Assembly: GCF_011320095.1 (NCBI RefSeq)
Contig: NZ_JAANOY010000004.1
Location: forward strand, 110,454-174,453
Reading direction: 5' to 3'
DNA from: Cognatiluteimonas telluris
GTDB taxonomy: Bacteria > Pseudomonadota > Gammaproteobacteria > Xanthomonadales > Xanthomonadaceae
DNA length: 64,000 nucleotides
A model generated the notes under the pieces. It did not search any database and had not been told where the DNA came from. It worked only from the letters and a program-made list of their open reading frames with translations. This document shows positions 56,728 to 64,000 of the stretch, piece after piece. The position numbers were made by a program, and so were the translations under genes. Every line of letters starts with the position of its first letter. The first letter of the stretch is position 1.

Positions 56728-57972
56728 TCACGGCACTACAAACGGCGAAAAGCAGGTATCGAATCGAAATTCGATCTCACCGGAATACCCCTCCAGAAAG
56801 GCGCCGACCCGCTCGACGAAGGCCTTCTGGCTTTCGGCAAGGAATGAGATATCCGCCTCCCCGGAGCCTTGGCTGTCGCCCTCCCAGCGCCCGAGGCCCC
56901 CGTCCACAACGAATTCGACAATTGCGGAAAAAATCCGCTGGTAATCGAACTGTTGGTCGTCGTTGCGGGCACGGATCATCACCCAGACCGGCCCGGGCGC
57001 CTGCTGGAATGCGTCTTTCGGGCGCCCGGCTCGACCTGGATCAAACGGATCGTCGCTGCAGCACGCGTCTCCATCCCTGTTTGCGACGGGCATCGTGGGA
57101 AACGCCGGCCCGACGGGCAGTCGATCGAGGTCGCGCTGCAGATAATCCTGTACAGCGGTACCGAAGCCGAGCGCCGCAGCAACATGCAGCAACGCCATGC
57201 CCGCTGCCCGGCGAGTGATCCAATAGCGCTCTTCGTCGGGCCCCACGAGCAGGTTGCGACCATCGGCCAGGGCACGGACCTTGTACGTGTTCGGTCGATC
57301 CGCCGGGCCCGACATGGCCATATCTATTTCGGTTCGGGAAGAATAGGAAATCTCCAGGAACAGTTCCTTCAACGCATGCCGGGAACCGGCCTCCAGAAGC
57401 CCTGATTCCCGAGCCAGCGTTGCGATCTCTGATTGCAGGACCGAGTAGCCGCTCCAATACGCGTTGATGAGGTTCGCAAATCTCCCGCTGCGCAAGGCAT
57501 CCGGGTCACGGTCGTAACTTGGGCCGTGCACTACGAGAGGAATCCTGAATCCTGCACGGACCTTTCTGTGCAATTCCGCCAGATCTGAGCTTTGCAACTC
57601 TAGGTTCTGCATCGTCCTCCGGATATCCCTGGACAAATCGTCGGGAGCAACGGCAATTCCGGCGAATTCACGATTTGGCGATATAAAAACTAGGGCATCG
57701 GACTCAACCAGGTCTGGCGTGTACCGTTCGACCCATTTTTGTACGTCTATGCAATCAACAGTCGATTCTGGAGGGAACGTTTCACGATTTGCATTAAGCA
57801 TTTCACTTGCATCTTCTTCCGCTGACCATAAAAGAAACAACACGCGGCCAGCGCGATCGGGGTCTGCGACGTTCGCCCAGGAATTCCCACACCAGATTGC
57901 CCAGGCATTCTCAGTCGAAACGACTGCCTGTACGAACTTTTTGTAAATTTCGGCAGCTTCAAGACCACTCAT
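56728..57972 (-). CDS. candidate immunity protein of the RHS toxin (DUF2750-like N-domain)
   Basis: A 414-residue cytoplasmic protein whose ATG (57972) is 2 bases after the rhs stop, with AGCAGG upstream. The N-terminal 115 residues resemble DUF2750: YKKFVQAVVSTENAWAIWC, a central VLFLLWSAEEDASEM, DVQKWVERYTPDLVESDALV and GIAVAPDDLSRDI. The following 300 residues are unrelated and end in an acidic/aromatic FDTCFSPFVVP tail; a family was not recognised. GC is visibly lower than in the flanking genes, especially in the first 300 bases. Position and composition are those of immunity genes for polymorphic toxins. That it neutralises the toxin is inference. Confidence 0.7.
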   Translation of the reverse strand: MSGLEAAEIYKKFVQAVVSTENAWAIWCGNSWANVADPDRAGRVLFLLWSAEEDASEMLNANRETFPPESTVDCIDVQKWVERYTPDLVESDALVFISPNREFAGIAVAPDDLSRDIRRTMQNLELQSSDLAELHRKVRAGFRIPLVVHGPSYDRDPDALRSGRFANLINAYWSGYSVLQSEIATLARESGLLEAGSRHALKELFLEISYSSRTEIDMAMSGPADRPNTYKVRALADGRNLLVGPDEERYWITRRAAGMALLHVAAALGFGTAVQDYLQRDLDRLPVGPAFPTMPVANRDGDACCSDDPFDPGRAGRPKDAFQQAPGPVWVMIRARNDDQQFDYQRIFSAIVEFVVDGGLGRWEGDSQGSGEADISFLAESQKAFVERVGAFLEGYSGEIEFRFDTCFSPFVVP

Positions 57973-57974
57973 GA

Positions 57975-60900
57975 TCAATACCTGCTGAATATTTTCTGCA
58001 CTGCAGTCTGGATGTTGTGGACCTTCTTGTTCTGCAAGACGGTGTTCTTATAGTCGCAGCCGCTACATGCGGCCTGGTCTTGCAGATGGGCGAGTTCGAA
58101 TCCGGGTGGAAGCCTCATGTATTTAGTCAGCTTTTTGCCACGCCCGCCGCGAAGGATGTGGTTCTCCTCCTGCTTGAGCCATCCCTTTACGCAGCTTGGG
58201 GTTTTCGGATCATTTCGAATCCTGGAAATGGCAGAGGCTCGTCCCGCTCGACTACGCTCGCCTTCTGGATCGCGGTCGGACAACACATCGGAGTCAACGT
58301 ACGCATACGTGTTGAAACCGCCTTCCAGTCCAATAGGATCGCTTTCGACATATCTGCCGCTCGTCGGATCGTAGTCCCGAAGGTGGTTGTAGTGGGTCTG
58401 GGATATCCCGTCGAACTGTTGCCCAGGGAATCGCAGGCGGTAGCTGAAGTTGCCCAGCCCGTTTGGATCTTCGATAGCTGTCGTTTCGCCGAATGGCATG
58501 CTCTCCCATCGCCAGACAATTGAATTGCCGGCATTGACGATCGCACGCGGCGTATCGAGTTGGTCAGGCTCCACAAAGTAGGCCGCCACGTCGCCTGATA
58601 TCTGTCCTCCAAACGCACCCGCGCCTGCTGACGGCTTCAAGACCGCCACCGGCGTATCTCCCAGCCAAACGTGTTCTGCAAGCAGATTTCCAATAGCGTC
58701 GTATTCGCCAAGCAAATGCCCGCTATTGTCATAAACGAATTGCGTGTACCCCCCGCCCACCCCCGTGACACTGGGGCAACTGTTGCCGTTGTAGGCTGCG
58801 CACACGCGCTCGCCCAGAGCGTTGTACTGGTAGCGGGCTTGCACCGTCGCACCCAGCCTGACTTCGGCAAGGCGGCCGCGCCCCGAATACACGAACGCCT
58901 GGCCGTTGCTTGAGGTCGTGTTGCCAATCGCGTCGTAAGCGCGGGCCTGGCCAGCGACGGCCATCAGCCGGTTACTTGCCGGATCGATCGTGTAATCGGT
59001 GTCCTGCGGCGTTGCGCCCACCACACGTTGTTGCGACGTACGGTTGCCGGTGGGGTCGTACGTCCAGTGCAGGCTGAGATTGGCGAGAGGGCCGCTGCCG
59101 CTGGCGTTATCCGCATCCGAGAGACGGTCGGCTGCGTCGTAACGGTAGCGCCATGCCGGCCCTGCACCCGCGTCTTCTGCCGAAGCGATCCGTCCTGCGG
59201 TGTCGAACGCCAGGCTCGTGCTGCTGCTTCCGCTGGTGAACCCAGCGACGCGCCCATCGGTGTCGAACGTGCGCTCGTAGCGACCTGCGACCGACGTCCA
59301 ACCCATCGGCTCGCCGAACGGGAAATACGCTATCTGGGAGACCAGCGTCTGCCCATTGAGCAGTATCTCCTGCACGCGGCCGTCGGCGCCGTAGCGATAC
59401 TGCAGTCGGGCGCCCGACGGCAACACGGTTTCATCCACGCGCCCTGACACGTAACTGCTGCTCAGCGTTTTCAGTGCCGCGGTGTTGGAACTGGCACCCA
59501 GCTGCTGCGATTTCTGCGTTACCCGGCCGGCGACGTCATAGACATAACTGGTCTGCCCGCTGCCGTCCTGCACCGTCGTCAGCCGCCCCTTGGCACCGGG
59601 ACCGCCGCTGGGTTCGTCGTAGTGGTACGCCAGGGTCTCATCGGGATAAGCGATCGAGGCCAGCCGGTTTTCGGCATCGTATGCATAGACGCCTGCGATG
59701 TTGCGTGCGTCGGTACGGCTGGTGAGGTTGCCGGCGGCGTCATAGCCGAATCGCGTGATGCCGGTGTCGGGACTGGTGAGCGTCGCCAGCTCGTTGAAGC
59801 CGTCGTAGTCATAGCGTGTTGCCAGTCCGCGGGGGTCAGTGACCTTTCGCAGATTGTCCTGCGCGTCGTAGTCGTAGGTCACGCTGCCCTGGGCGGGATC
59901 GATCGACATGCGCAGGCGGTCGAGCGCGTCATATCGGCTCTCGGTCGGAAGATCATGCAACGGCACCAATGCGGTGCGTTCGTTGCCGTTGCCGTCGTAG
60001 CTGTAGTTGACGGCCTCTGCCGGGTCCGCGCCATAGGCCTGGGCCATCCTTCCCAGGTTGTCGATCACGCGGTTGACCGTCTGCGCGAGGGCGCCATCGG
60101 GAGCAAACGTCTGCTCCTGCGTTCGATCGCCAGCCGGATCGAGGCCGTAGCGGATCCGGTTTCCACGCGAGTCGAGGATGCTGGTGAGCCGCTGGGCGTC
60201 ATCGTATTCGTACTGCAGCCAACTTCCGTCAGGCAGGGTCAGCTTCGCCAGGTTTCCGATCGGCTGGTATTCGAACGCAGTGATTTCCGGCGCTGCCAGG
60301 CCTGGGCCGGAAAGCTTTGTCTCGACCAATCGGTCGCGCTCGTCGTACCGGTAGTCGGTGACCAGGCCGTTGGGATCGATCATCTGGCGGACATGGCCAT
60401 GCACGTCATAGGCCGGATAACGCGTCGTCAATCCATTGCCATCCACGACCTGCGTCAAGTTGCCCGTGGTGCCGTCATAGGTGTAGCGGGTGATGTCGTC
60501 GACGTCCGAGCGCGGCCCATCCACCTGCTCCATCTGCCCTGCCGCATTGAAGACATAGGCCCAGGCGCGGGTCTGTCCGTCGACGGTGATCGACCGCTGT
60601 TTCGGGTTCCCCCGGTCGTCGTAGGTCAGGTTCGTGACTTTTGTCGAGCCAGTCGCCGATGTTTCGGTGATGGTGACTGGCACGCGCCATTGCGGGTGCC
60701 ACTGGACGTTGACCGTCTGCGTATCGGGGGTTCCCAGGCCACGCGTCCACTGTTCCGGCAAACCCCGCGTGTCGATATGGACCTGGGACTTGTTGCCGTT
60801 GAAATCCGTCAGCAGCGTGGGATATCCGTTGCCGTCATACGCGATGGTTGACGTTCCGCCGGCTGAGCAGCTCGAGCACGGATCCGAAACCTGGGTCATC

Positions 60901-63900
60901 CGCAACGAGTCGAAAATACGGGTGAAGTGGTACGTGCGAACTGCGCCGCGGGGATCGGTCACCGTCGTTGCATTGTCGCCATAGCTGAACCTCGTCAGGT
61001 CCGCGCCACCAGCATGGGTGGATTCGACGACGCGATTGTCGTCGTCGTATTTCCATGACACATAACGCACGCCACGCTCATCGGTGATGCCGGTCAGCAG
61101 CGTCGGCCAGCCGGGCATTTCATAATGATATTGGCGTTGCTTCAGGTCCGGGTAGGTGACCTTGGACAAGGCGCCATTTTCGTATTCGTACGTGGTCCGG
61201 CGATTCTCTGGATCGATCAGCGCGCTGACCTGGTGGGTCGCGGGGTCGCGTTCGAAATGCAGACTGCGGCCGAACGAATCGGTCACCGCATCCAGCTGCC
61301 CATCGGCGCCGTAGGTGAGCGACTGGCGCAACCCGGTCCGGTTGTCGATCCAGAGCAATCTGCCATCTGGATCGTAACCTTCGGTGGTGTCGTCCTTGGC
61401 GTGCAGCAGCCAACCGGTGGTGCGGCCAAGACCGTCATTGACGCGCTCCAGGCGGTCGGGGATGTCGCCGTTGACGACATAGGTCCCGCTCCGATAGGCG
61501 AACTGCAGCCAGCTGCCATCGCCACGCTGCACCAGCACGGCGTCGGGCGCAGCCATTGCCGTCGCCCCATCGGGGAGGGCGAGGTGATGGTGGTAGTTGC
61601 TCACCCACCGGTGCCCGACCGGCGACCCGTTCGGCAGATAACTCACGTACGTGCGCGTGTAACTCAGTGGGAACGGGCCTTCGCCCTGGTAGTCCGGCTC
61701 GACCTGGGTCTTGATGCCCGTCCCGATGCTGACCGGGTTGCCCGCCGTTGGGCCACCCGGACCCGCCGAGCCCAGATTCGCGAGTGAGAGGCCTTCGTCG
61801 ATGGCCTGGTTGGCGAGGTATCCGACCGGATTGTTGAAGCAGGGCGACAGGTAATTGCAGGCGTAATCGTTGATGGCGCGGATGCCTGCGGCCGCCATCT
61901 CGTCTGCCGTCAACGTGATGTTCCCGTTCATGACCTCGCGGACCCAGGTCAGGACTTCATAGGTCGTCTCGATGATCGTCACGGCGATCAGCACAGCCGA
62001 CACGATGGGAAGAATGATCGCCAACGGCGGCGCGACTGCGGCAAGCACCGCTTCCAGTCCGATGCTGACGGCAAAGCGTCCGGCCAGTATCGCCAGCCGC
62101 TCCGCCATCAATGTCGCGAACTTGCTTTCGCAGATGACCTTCAGCAGCACCGCCTTGGCGATGCATCCGACATTGATCGCGCCGTTGAGGCCGCCATCGA
62201 CGCGATAGATCGCCGCGCCCGTCTCCGGATCGGCGATGACGTATCCCGCGGCCTGGACACCTGCCTTGGCGAATTCCTTTTCGGGAATGACGACCTGCAT
62301 GCCTGAATTGACGGCATTGCGGATTTCATCCTTGACGTCGCTGGTGGTCTGGATCCTGGGCAGGAGGGTGTCGATGTTGGCTGCGGTGATCGTGTAGATC
62401 GCCACGTGCGCCTGGTTGGCCCAGGCCAGGATGCTCGAGGCCGACAGTGAATCGCCCGGTCGATTGTTGAGCAGCAGGTCCCAGGTCAGGCTTTCGGACA
62501 GGGAGCCATTGGCGCCGATCTGGAAGGTAAGCCTGGTGGCTTTTTCCGGGTCCGAGAGGACGACGCCGACGCGGTCGGCCTTGATGTCGGTCGCAAACCC
62601 CGAGAAGTAGCCAGTGCGCGGGATACCGAAGAAATACCGCACCTGCAGTGGCGCGGCGAAGGCACCGATCGAGGGCATGCGCAGGAACTGGCCACCCCAT
62701 CCGCGGGCATACAGCGCTGCGCGGCTGTCGTTGAGGTACCAGTACTGGACGCCTGCCAGGTGCAGCGCGGTCGCAATCGACTGTTCCGAAGAATCGCCAA
62801 GGCCCTTGAAACTGGCGCCGAGCAGTTCCTCACCCACGCCGCCAAGGTCGGGGGTGAAGCTGATCCGTGATCCCGCCGCGAACTGGTAGGGCTCCGTAAT
62901 GCCACTGACATGTCCCTGCAGGTCTGGGACGGCCGCTTTCCAGTATTGCTGCGTCCCCATCGGCACGGGCGAGCCCGTGGCCAGCACGCGATCGCCCAGC
63001 ATGAGCCGGGGGACCACGTTCAATGCCGTCAAGGGCAGCGCGGCCGCGTTGCTCGACGCATAGGACTCCAGCACCATCGCGTCCGACGCGGTGGCGGGCG
63101 CGTAGTCGACGTAGATGGACTGTCCGGCCAGTTCCACCGTCGACAAGCGGAGCGCGAGCGCCGGGTTTTCCAGCGCGATGTCCTGCGCGGTCGCGAACTG
63201 CTGGATGTCGACGAAATACTTCAGGCTGGACGGGATTGCCGTGAATCGGGTGGCCGCGGCGCTCACCGCGAATGGGAGCGTGCCGGTGATCACCGGCAAT
63301 CGGGTCTGGATGATGCTGTACTTGCCCAGCGCCACCTGCGGATCACGCAGCGAATCGTCCGTCGCCTGGTCGGCGATGCGCTTGATGACGTCCTGCGTGT
63401 AGGCGTGGTAACGAGTGGTGTTCAGTCCGGTGACCGAACCGTCGGCGCCGATGCTGGCGCCGTCCAGCAGGCTGTTGGCGGCCGTGGTGGCGTTCCAGTC
63501 GCCGAGTCCCAGCACATCCACAGGGGGCGACATGGTGTATTGCTTGAAGCTCGCATCCATCGGGATCCACGCATCGGCCTGCCGGTTGATGGCGCCGCGC
63601 GATGGCGTGAAGTCGATGTTGGCTTCGACCCAAAGGTGCTGGAACCGCAATGCCTTGATCTGGCCATCGAGCTTCAGGATGGTGGTCGGAATGCCACCCA
63701 CCTGCGTCGCATGGGTCGCGCTGTCGACGTCGCCTGCCTTCAGCCAGTTGAGGGCCTGGGCGACGGGCACGTCGACGGTTCCGTAGACGAAGCGCGTCGG
63801 GATTCCCGATGCACGCAGCAGCGCCGCCAGCAGGCTGTTGGTGTCGGCGGCGTTGCCGCGGCGGTTGGCCAGGGTCAGGCCGGCGCCCTGGATGGCGCCG

Positions 63901-64000
63901 TGGGTCGGCACGAAGTCGATGTTGTTATGGACCCAGTTGAAGATCTGCACCGGGTTGTGGCCGAGGCTGGCGGCCAGCGCCGTGATCTCGGGCGTCAGCG
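57975..64000 (-). CDS. RHS-repeat polymorphic toxin with transglutaminase-like head (5' end outside window)
   Basis: About 2008 residues are visible and the start lies beyond 64000. Order: transglutaminase-like domain (IFNWVHNNIDFVPT, RRGNAADTNSLLAALLRASG, HLWVEANI, WIPMDASFK); a linker with a long hydrophobic segment (LEAVLAAVAPPLAIILPIVS); DUF6531-type entry (GNPVSIGTGIKTQVEPDYQG); many YD/RHS repeats (TRYDYDGFNELATL type); RHS core with YNHLRDYDPTSGRYVESDPI and the cleavage-type DPEG; and a C-terminal toxin of about 95 residues. The Cys expected after GN in the transglutaminase core is Ala, although His and Asp remain. RHS proteins form a shell around the toxin. No T6SS genes or VgrG are in the window. 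Confidence 0.92.
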   Translation of the reverse strand, partial: LTPEITALAASLGHNPVQIFNWVHNNIDFVPTHGAIQGAGLTLANRRGNAADTNSLLAALLRASGIPTRFVYGTVDVPVAQALNWLKAGDVDSATHATQVGGIPTTILKLDGQIKALRFQHLWVEANIDFTPSRGAINRQADAWIPMDASFKQYTMSPPVDVLGLGDWNATTAANSLLDGASIGADGSVTGLNTTRYHAYTQDVIKRIADQATDDSLRDPQVALGKYSIIQTRLPVITGTLPFAVSAAATRFTAIPSSLKYFVDIQQFATAQDIALENPALALRLSTVELAGQSIYVDYAPATASDAMVLESYASSNAAALPLTALNVVPRLMLGDRVLATGSPVPMGTQQYWKAAVPDLQGHVSGITEPYQFAAGSRISFTPDLGGVGEELLGASFKGLGDSSEQSIATALHLAGVQYWYLNDSRAALYARGWGGQFLRMPSIGAFAAPLQVRYFFGIPRTGYFSGFATDIKADRVGVVLSDPEKATRLTFQIGANGSLSESLTWDLLLNNRPGDSLSASSILAWANQAHVAIYTITAANIDTLLPRIQTTSDVKDEIRNAVNSGMQVVIPEKEFAKAGVQAAGYVIADPETGAAIYRVDGGLNGAINVGCIAKAVLLKVICESKFATLMAERLAILAGRFAVSIGLEAVLAAVAPPLAIILPIVSAVLIAVTIIETTYEVLTWVREVMNGNITLTADEMAAAGIRAINDYACNYLSPCFNNPVGYLANQAIDEGLSLANLGSAGPGGPTAGNPVSIGTGIKTQVEPDYQGEGPFPLSYTRTYVSYLPNGSPVGHRWVSNYHHHLALPDGATAMAAPDAVLVQRGDGSWLQFAYRSGTYVVNGDIPDRLERVNDGLGRTTGWLLHAKDDTTEGYDPDGRLLWIDNRTGLRQSLTYGADGQLDAVTDSFGRSLHFERDPATHQVSALIDPENRRTTYEYENGALSKVTYPDLKQRQYHYEMPGWPTLLTGITDERGVRYVSWKYDDDNRVVESTHAGGADLTRFSYGDNATTVTDPRGAVRTYHFTRIFDSLRMTQVSDPCSSCSAGGTSTIAYDGNGYPTLLTDFNGNKSQVHIDTRGLPEQWTRGLGTPDTQTVNVQWHPQWRVPVTITETSATGSTKVTNLTYDDRGNPKQRSITVDGQTRAWAYVFNAAGQMEQVDGPRSDVDDITRYTYDGTTGNLTQVVDGNGLTTRYPAYDVHGHVRQMIDPNGLVTDYRYDERDRLVETKLSGPGLAAPEITAFEYQPIGNLAKLTLPDGSWLQYEYDDAQRLTSILDSRGNRIRYGLDPAGDRTQEQTFAPDGALAQTVNRVIDNLGRMAQAYGADPAEAVNYSYDGNGNERTALVPLHDLPTESRYDALDRLRMSIDPAQGSVTYDYDAQDNLRKVTDPRGLATRYDYDGFNELATLTSPDTGITRFGYDAAGNLTSRTDARNIAGVYAYDAENRLASIAYPDETLAYHYDEPSGGPGAKGRLTTVQDGSGQTSYVYDVAGRVTQKSQQLGASSNTAALKTLSSSYVSGRVDETVLPSGARLQYRYGADGRVQEILLNGQTLVSQIAYFPFGEPMGWTSVAGRYERTFDTDGRVAGFTSGSSSTSLAFDTAGRIASAEDAGAGPAWRYRYDAADRLSDADNASGSGPLANLSLHWTYDPTGNRTSQQRVVGATPQDTDYTIDPASNRLMAVAGQARAYDAIGNTTSSNGQAFVYSGRGRLAEVRLGATVQARYQYNALGERVCAAYNGNSCPSVTGVGGGYTQFVYDNSGHLLGEYDAIGNLLAEHVWLGDTPVAVLKPSAGAGAFGGQISGDVAAYFVEPDQLDTPRAIVNAGNSIVWRWESMPFGETTAIEDPNGLGNFSYRLRFPGQQFDGISQTHYNHLRDYDPTSGRYVESDPIGLEGGFNTYAYVDSDVLSDRDPEGERSRAGRASAISRIRNDPKTPSCVKGWLKQEENHILRGGRGKKLTKYMRLPPGFELAHLQDQAACSGCDYKNTVLQNKKVHNIQTAVQKIFSRY
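57978..58262 (-). other. C-terminal toxin module of the RHS protein
   Basis: After the RHS core motif SDRDPEG, the last roughly 95 residues change character: basic, with VKGWLKQEENHILRGGRG, then LPPGFELAHLQDQAACSGCD and KKVHNIQTAVQKI. The PPGxxLAHxxxxxA and LQxxxxH pattern recalls the type-8 (Ntox8) polymorphic toxin family or an HNH-like nuclease, with His residues as probable active-site or metal ligands. Lower GC than the RHS shell supports cassette exchange. Family assignment is from memory and not verified. Confidence 0.5.

Overview
The window looks like chromosome of a high-GC gammaproteobacterium of the Xanthomonadaceae/Lysobacteraceae (Lysobacter/Luteimonas/Xanthomonas type). This is inferred from several things together: a compact his operon headed by a TrpR-like regulator and containing a fused hisB and a fused hisIE; the mtnB-mtnD-mtnC salvage order; a fused B12 mutase (IcmF) divergent from leucine dehydrogenase and a liu leucine-catabolism cluster; and short interspersed hairpin repeats of the kind common in xanthomonads.

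Layout. 1-2.4 kb: the 3' end of an azurin gene, a small metal-binding-like protein, a small orphan protein, a candidate structured small RNA, an L,D-transpeptidase with a non-canonical start and an Lpp-like lipoprotein. 2.5-9.6 kb: NAD synthesis (nadA-nadB), pdxB, a UbiH/UbiM-type flavin hydroxylase, an RluF-type pseudouridine synthase and two conserved small proteins (DUF1456, DUF1993). 9.7-11.7 kb: a decayed patch holding two broken copies of the small orphan gene from 0.7 kb, a headless receiver domain and a frameshifted histidine kinase. 11.8-32.2 kb: branched-chain amino-acid and acyl-CoA catabolism (icmF, leucine dehydrogenase, liuA, thiolase, liuB, liuC, liuD, liuE, a 3-hydroxyacyl-CoA-dehydrogenase-like SDR). 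It is interrupted by two Ala-rich lipoproteins, a bactofilin with a zinc-ribbon partner, and a PAS-GGDEF-EAL protein coupled to liuE. 32.2-37 kb: EfpL, an APC-family permease and the mtnBDC methionine-salvage genes. 37-44.6 kb: a complete his operon on the minus strand (regulator-hisGDCBHAF-hisIE), with a clear promoter and a palindromic operator. 44.8-48.4 kb: an aromatic amino-acid ammonia lyase with a large insertion, hisS and tRNA-Pro(CGG).

48.5-64 kb is the most unusual part. All genes lie on the minus strand. In order of transcription they are a giant RHS protein (5' end outside the window) with a degenerate transglutaminase-like head and a small C-terminal toxin; a two-domain candidate immunity protein starting 2 bases after it; a 2319-residue exported mosaic protein; aquaporin Z, whose start overlaps the giant gene's stop; and a BamE-like lipoprotein. 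The mosaic protein combines alpha-toroid repeats, four carboxypeptidase-regulatory-like domains, a CxxCH heme site, a beta-propeller and a glutamine-amidotransferase-like domain. The lower GC of the toxin tip and immunity gene suggests a recently exchanged cassette.

Metabolically, valine/leucine/isoleucine carbon enters through leucine dehydrogenase and LiuA-E, with IcmF interconverting branched and linear acyl-CoAs. NAD synthesis, PLP synthesis and histidine synthesis are housekeeping. Domain names come from recognising sequence motifs by eye; no database search was run.
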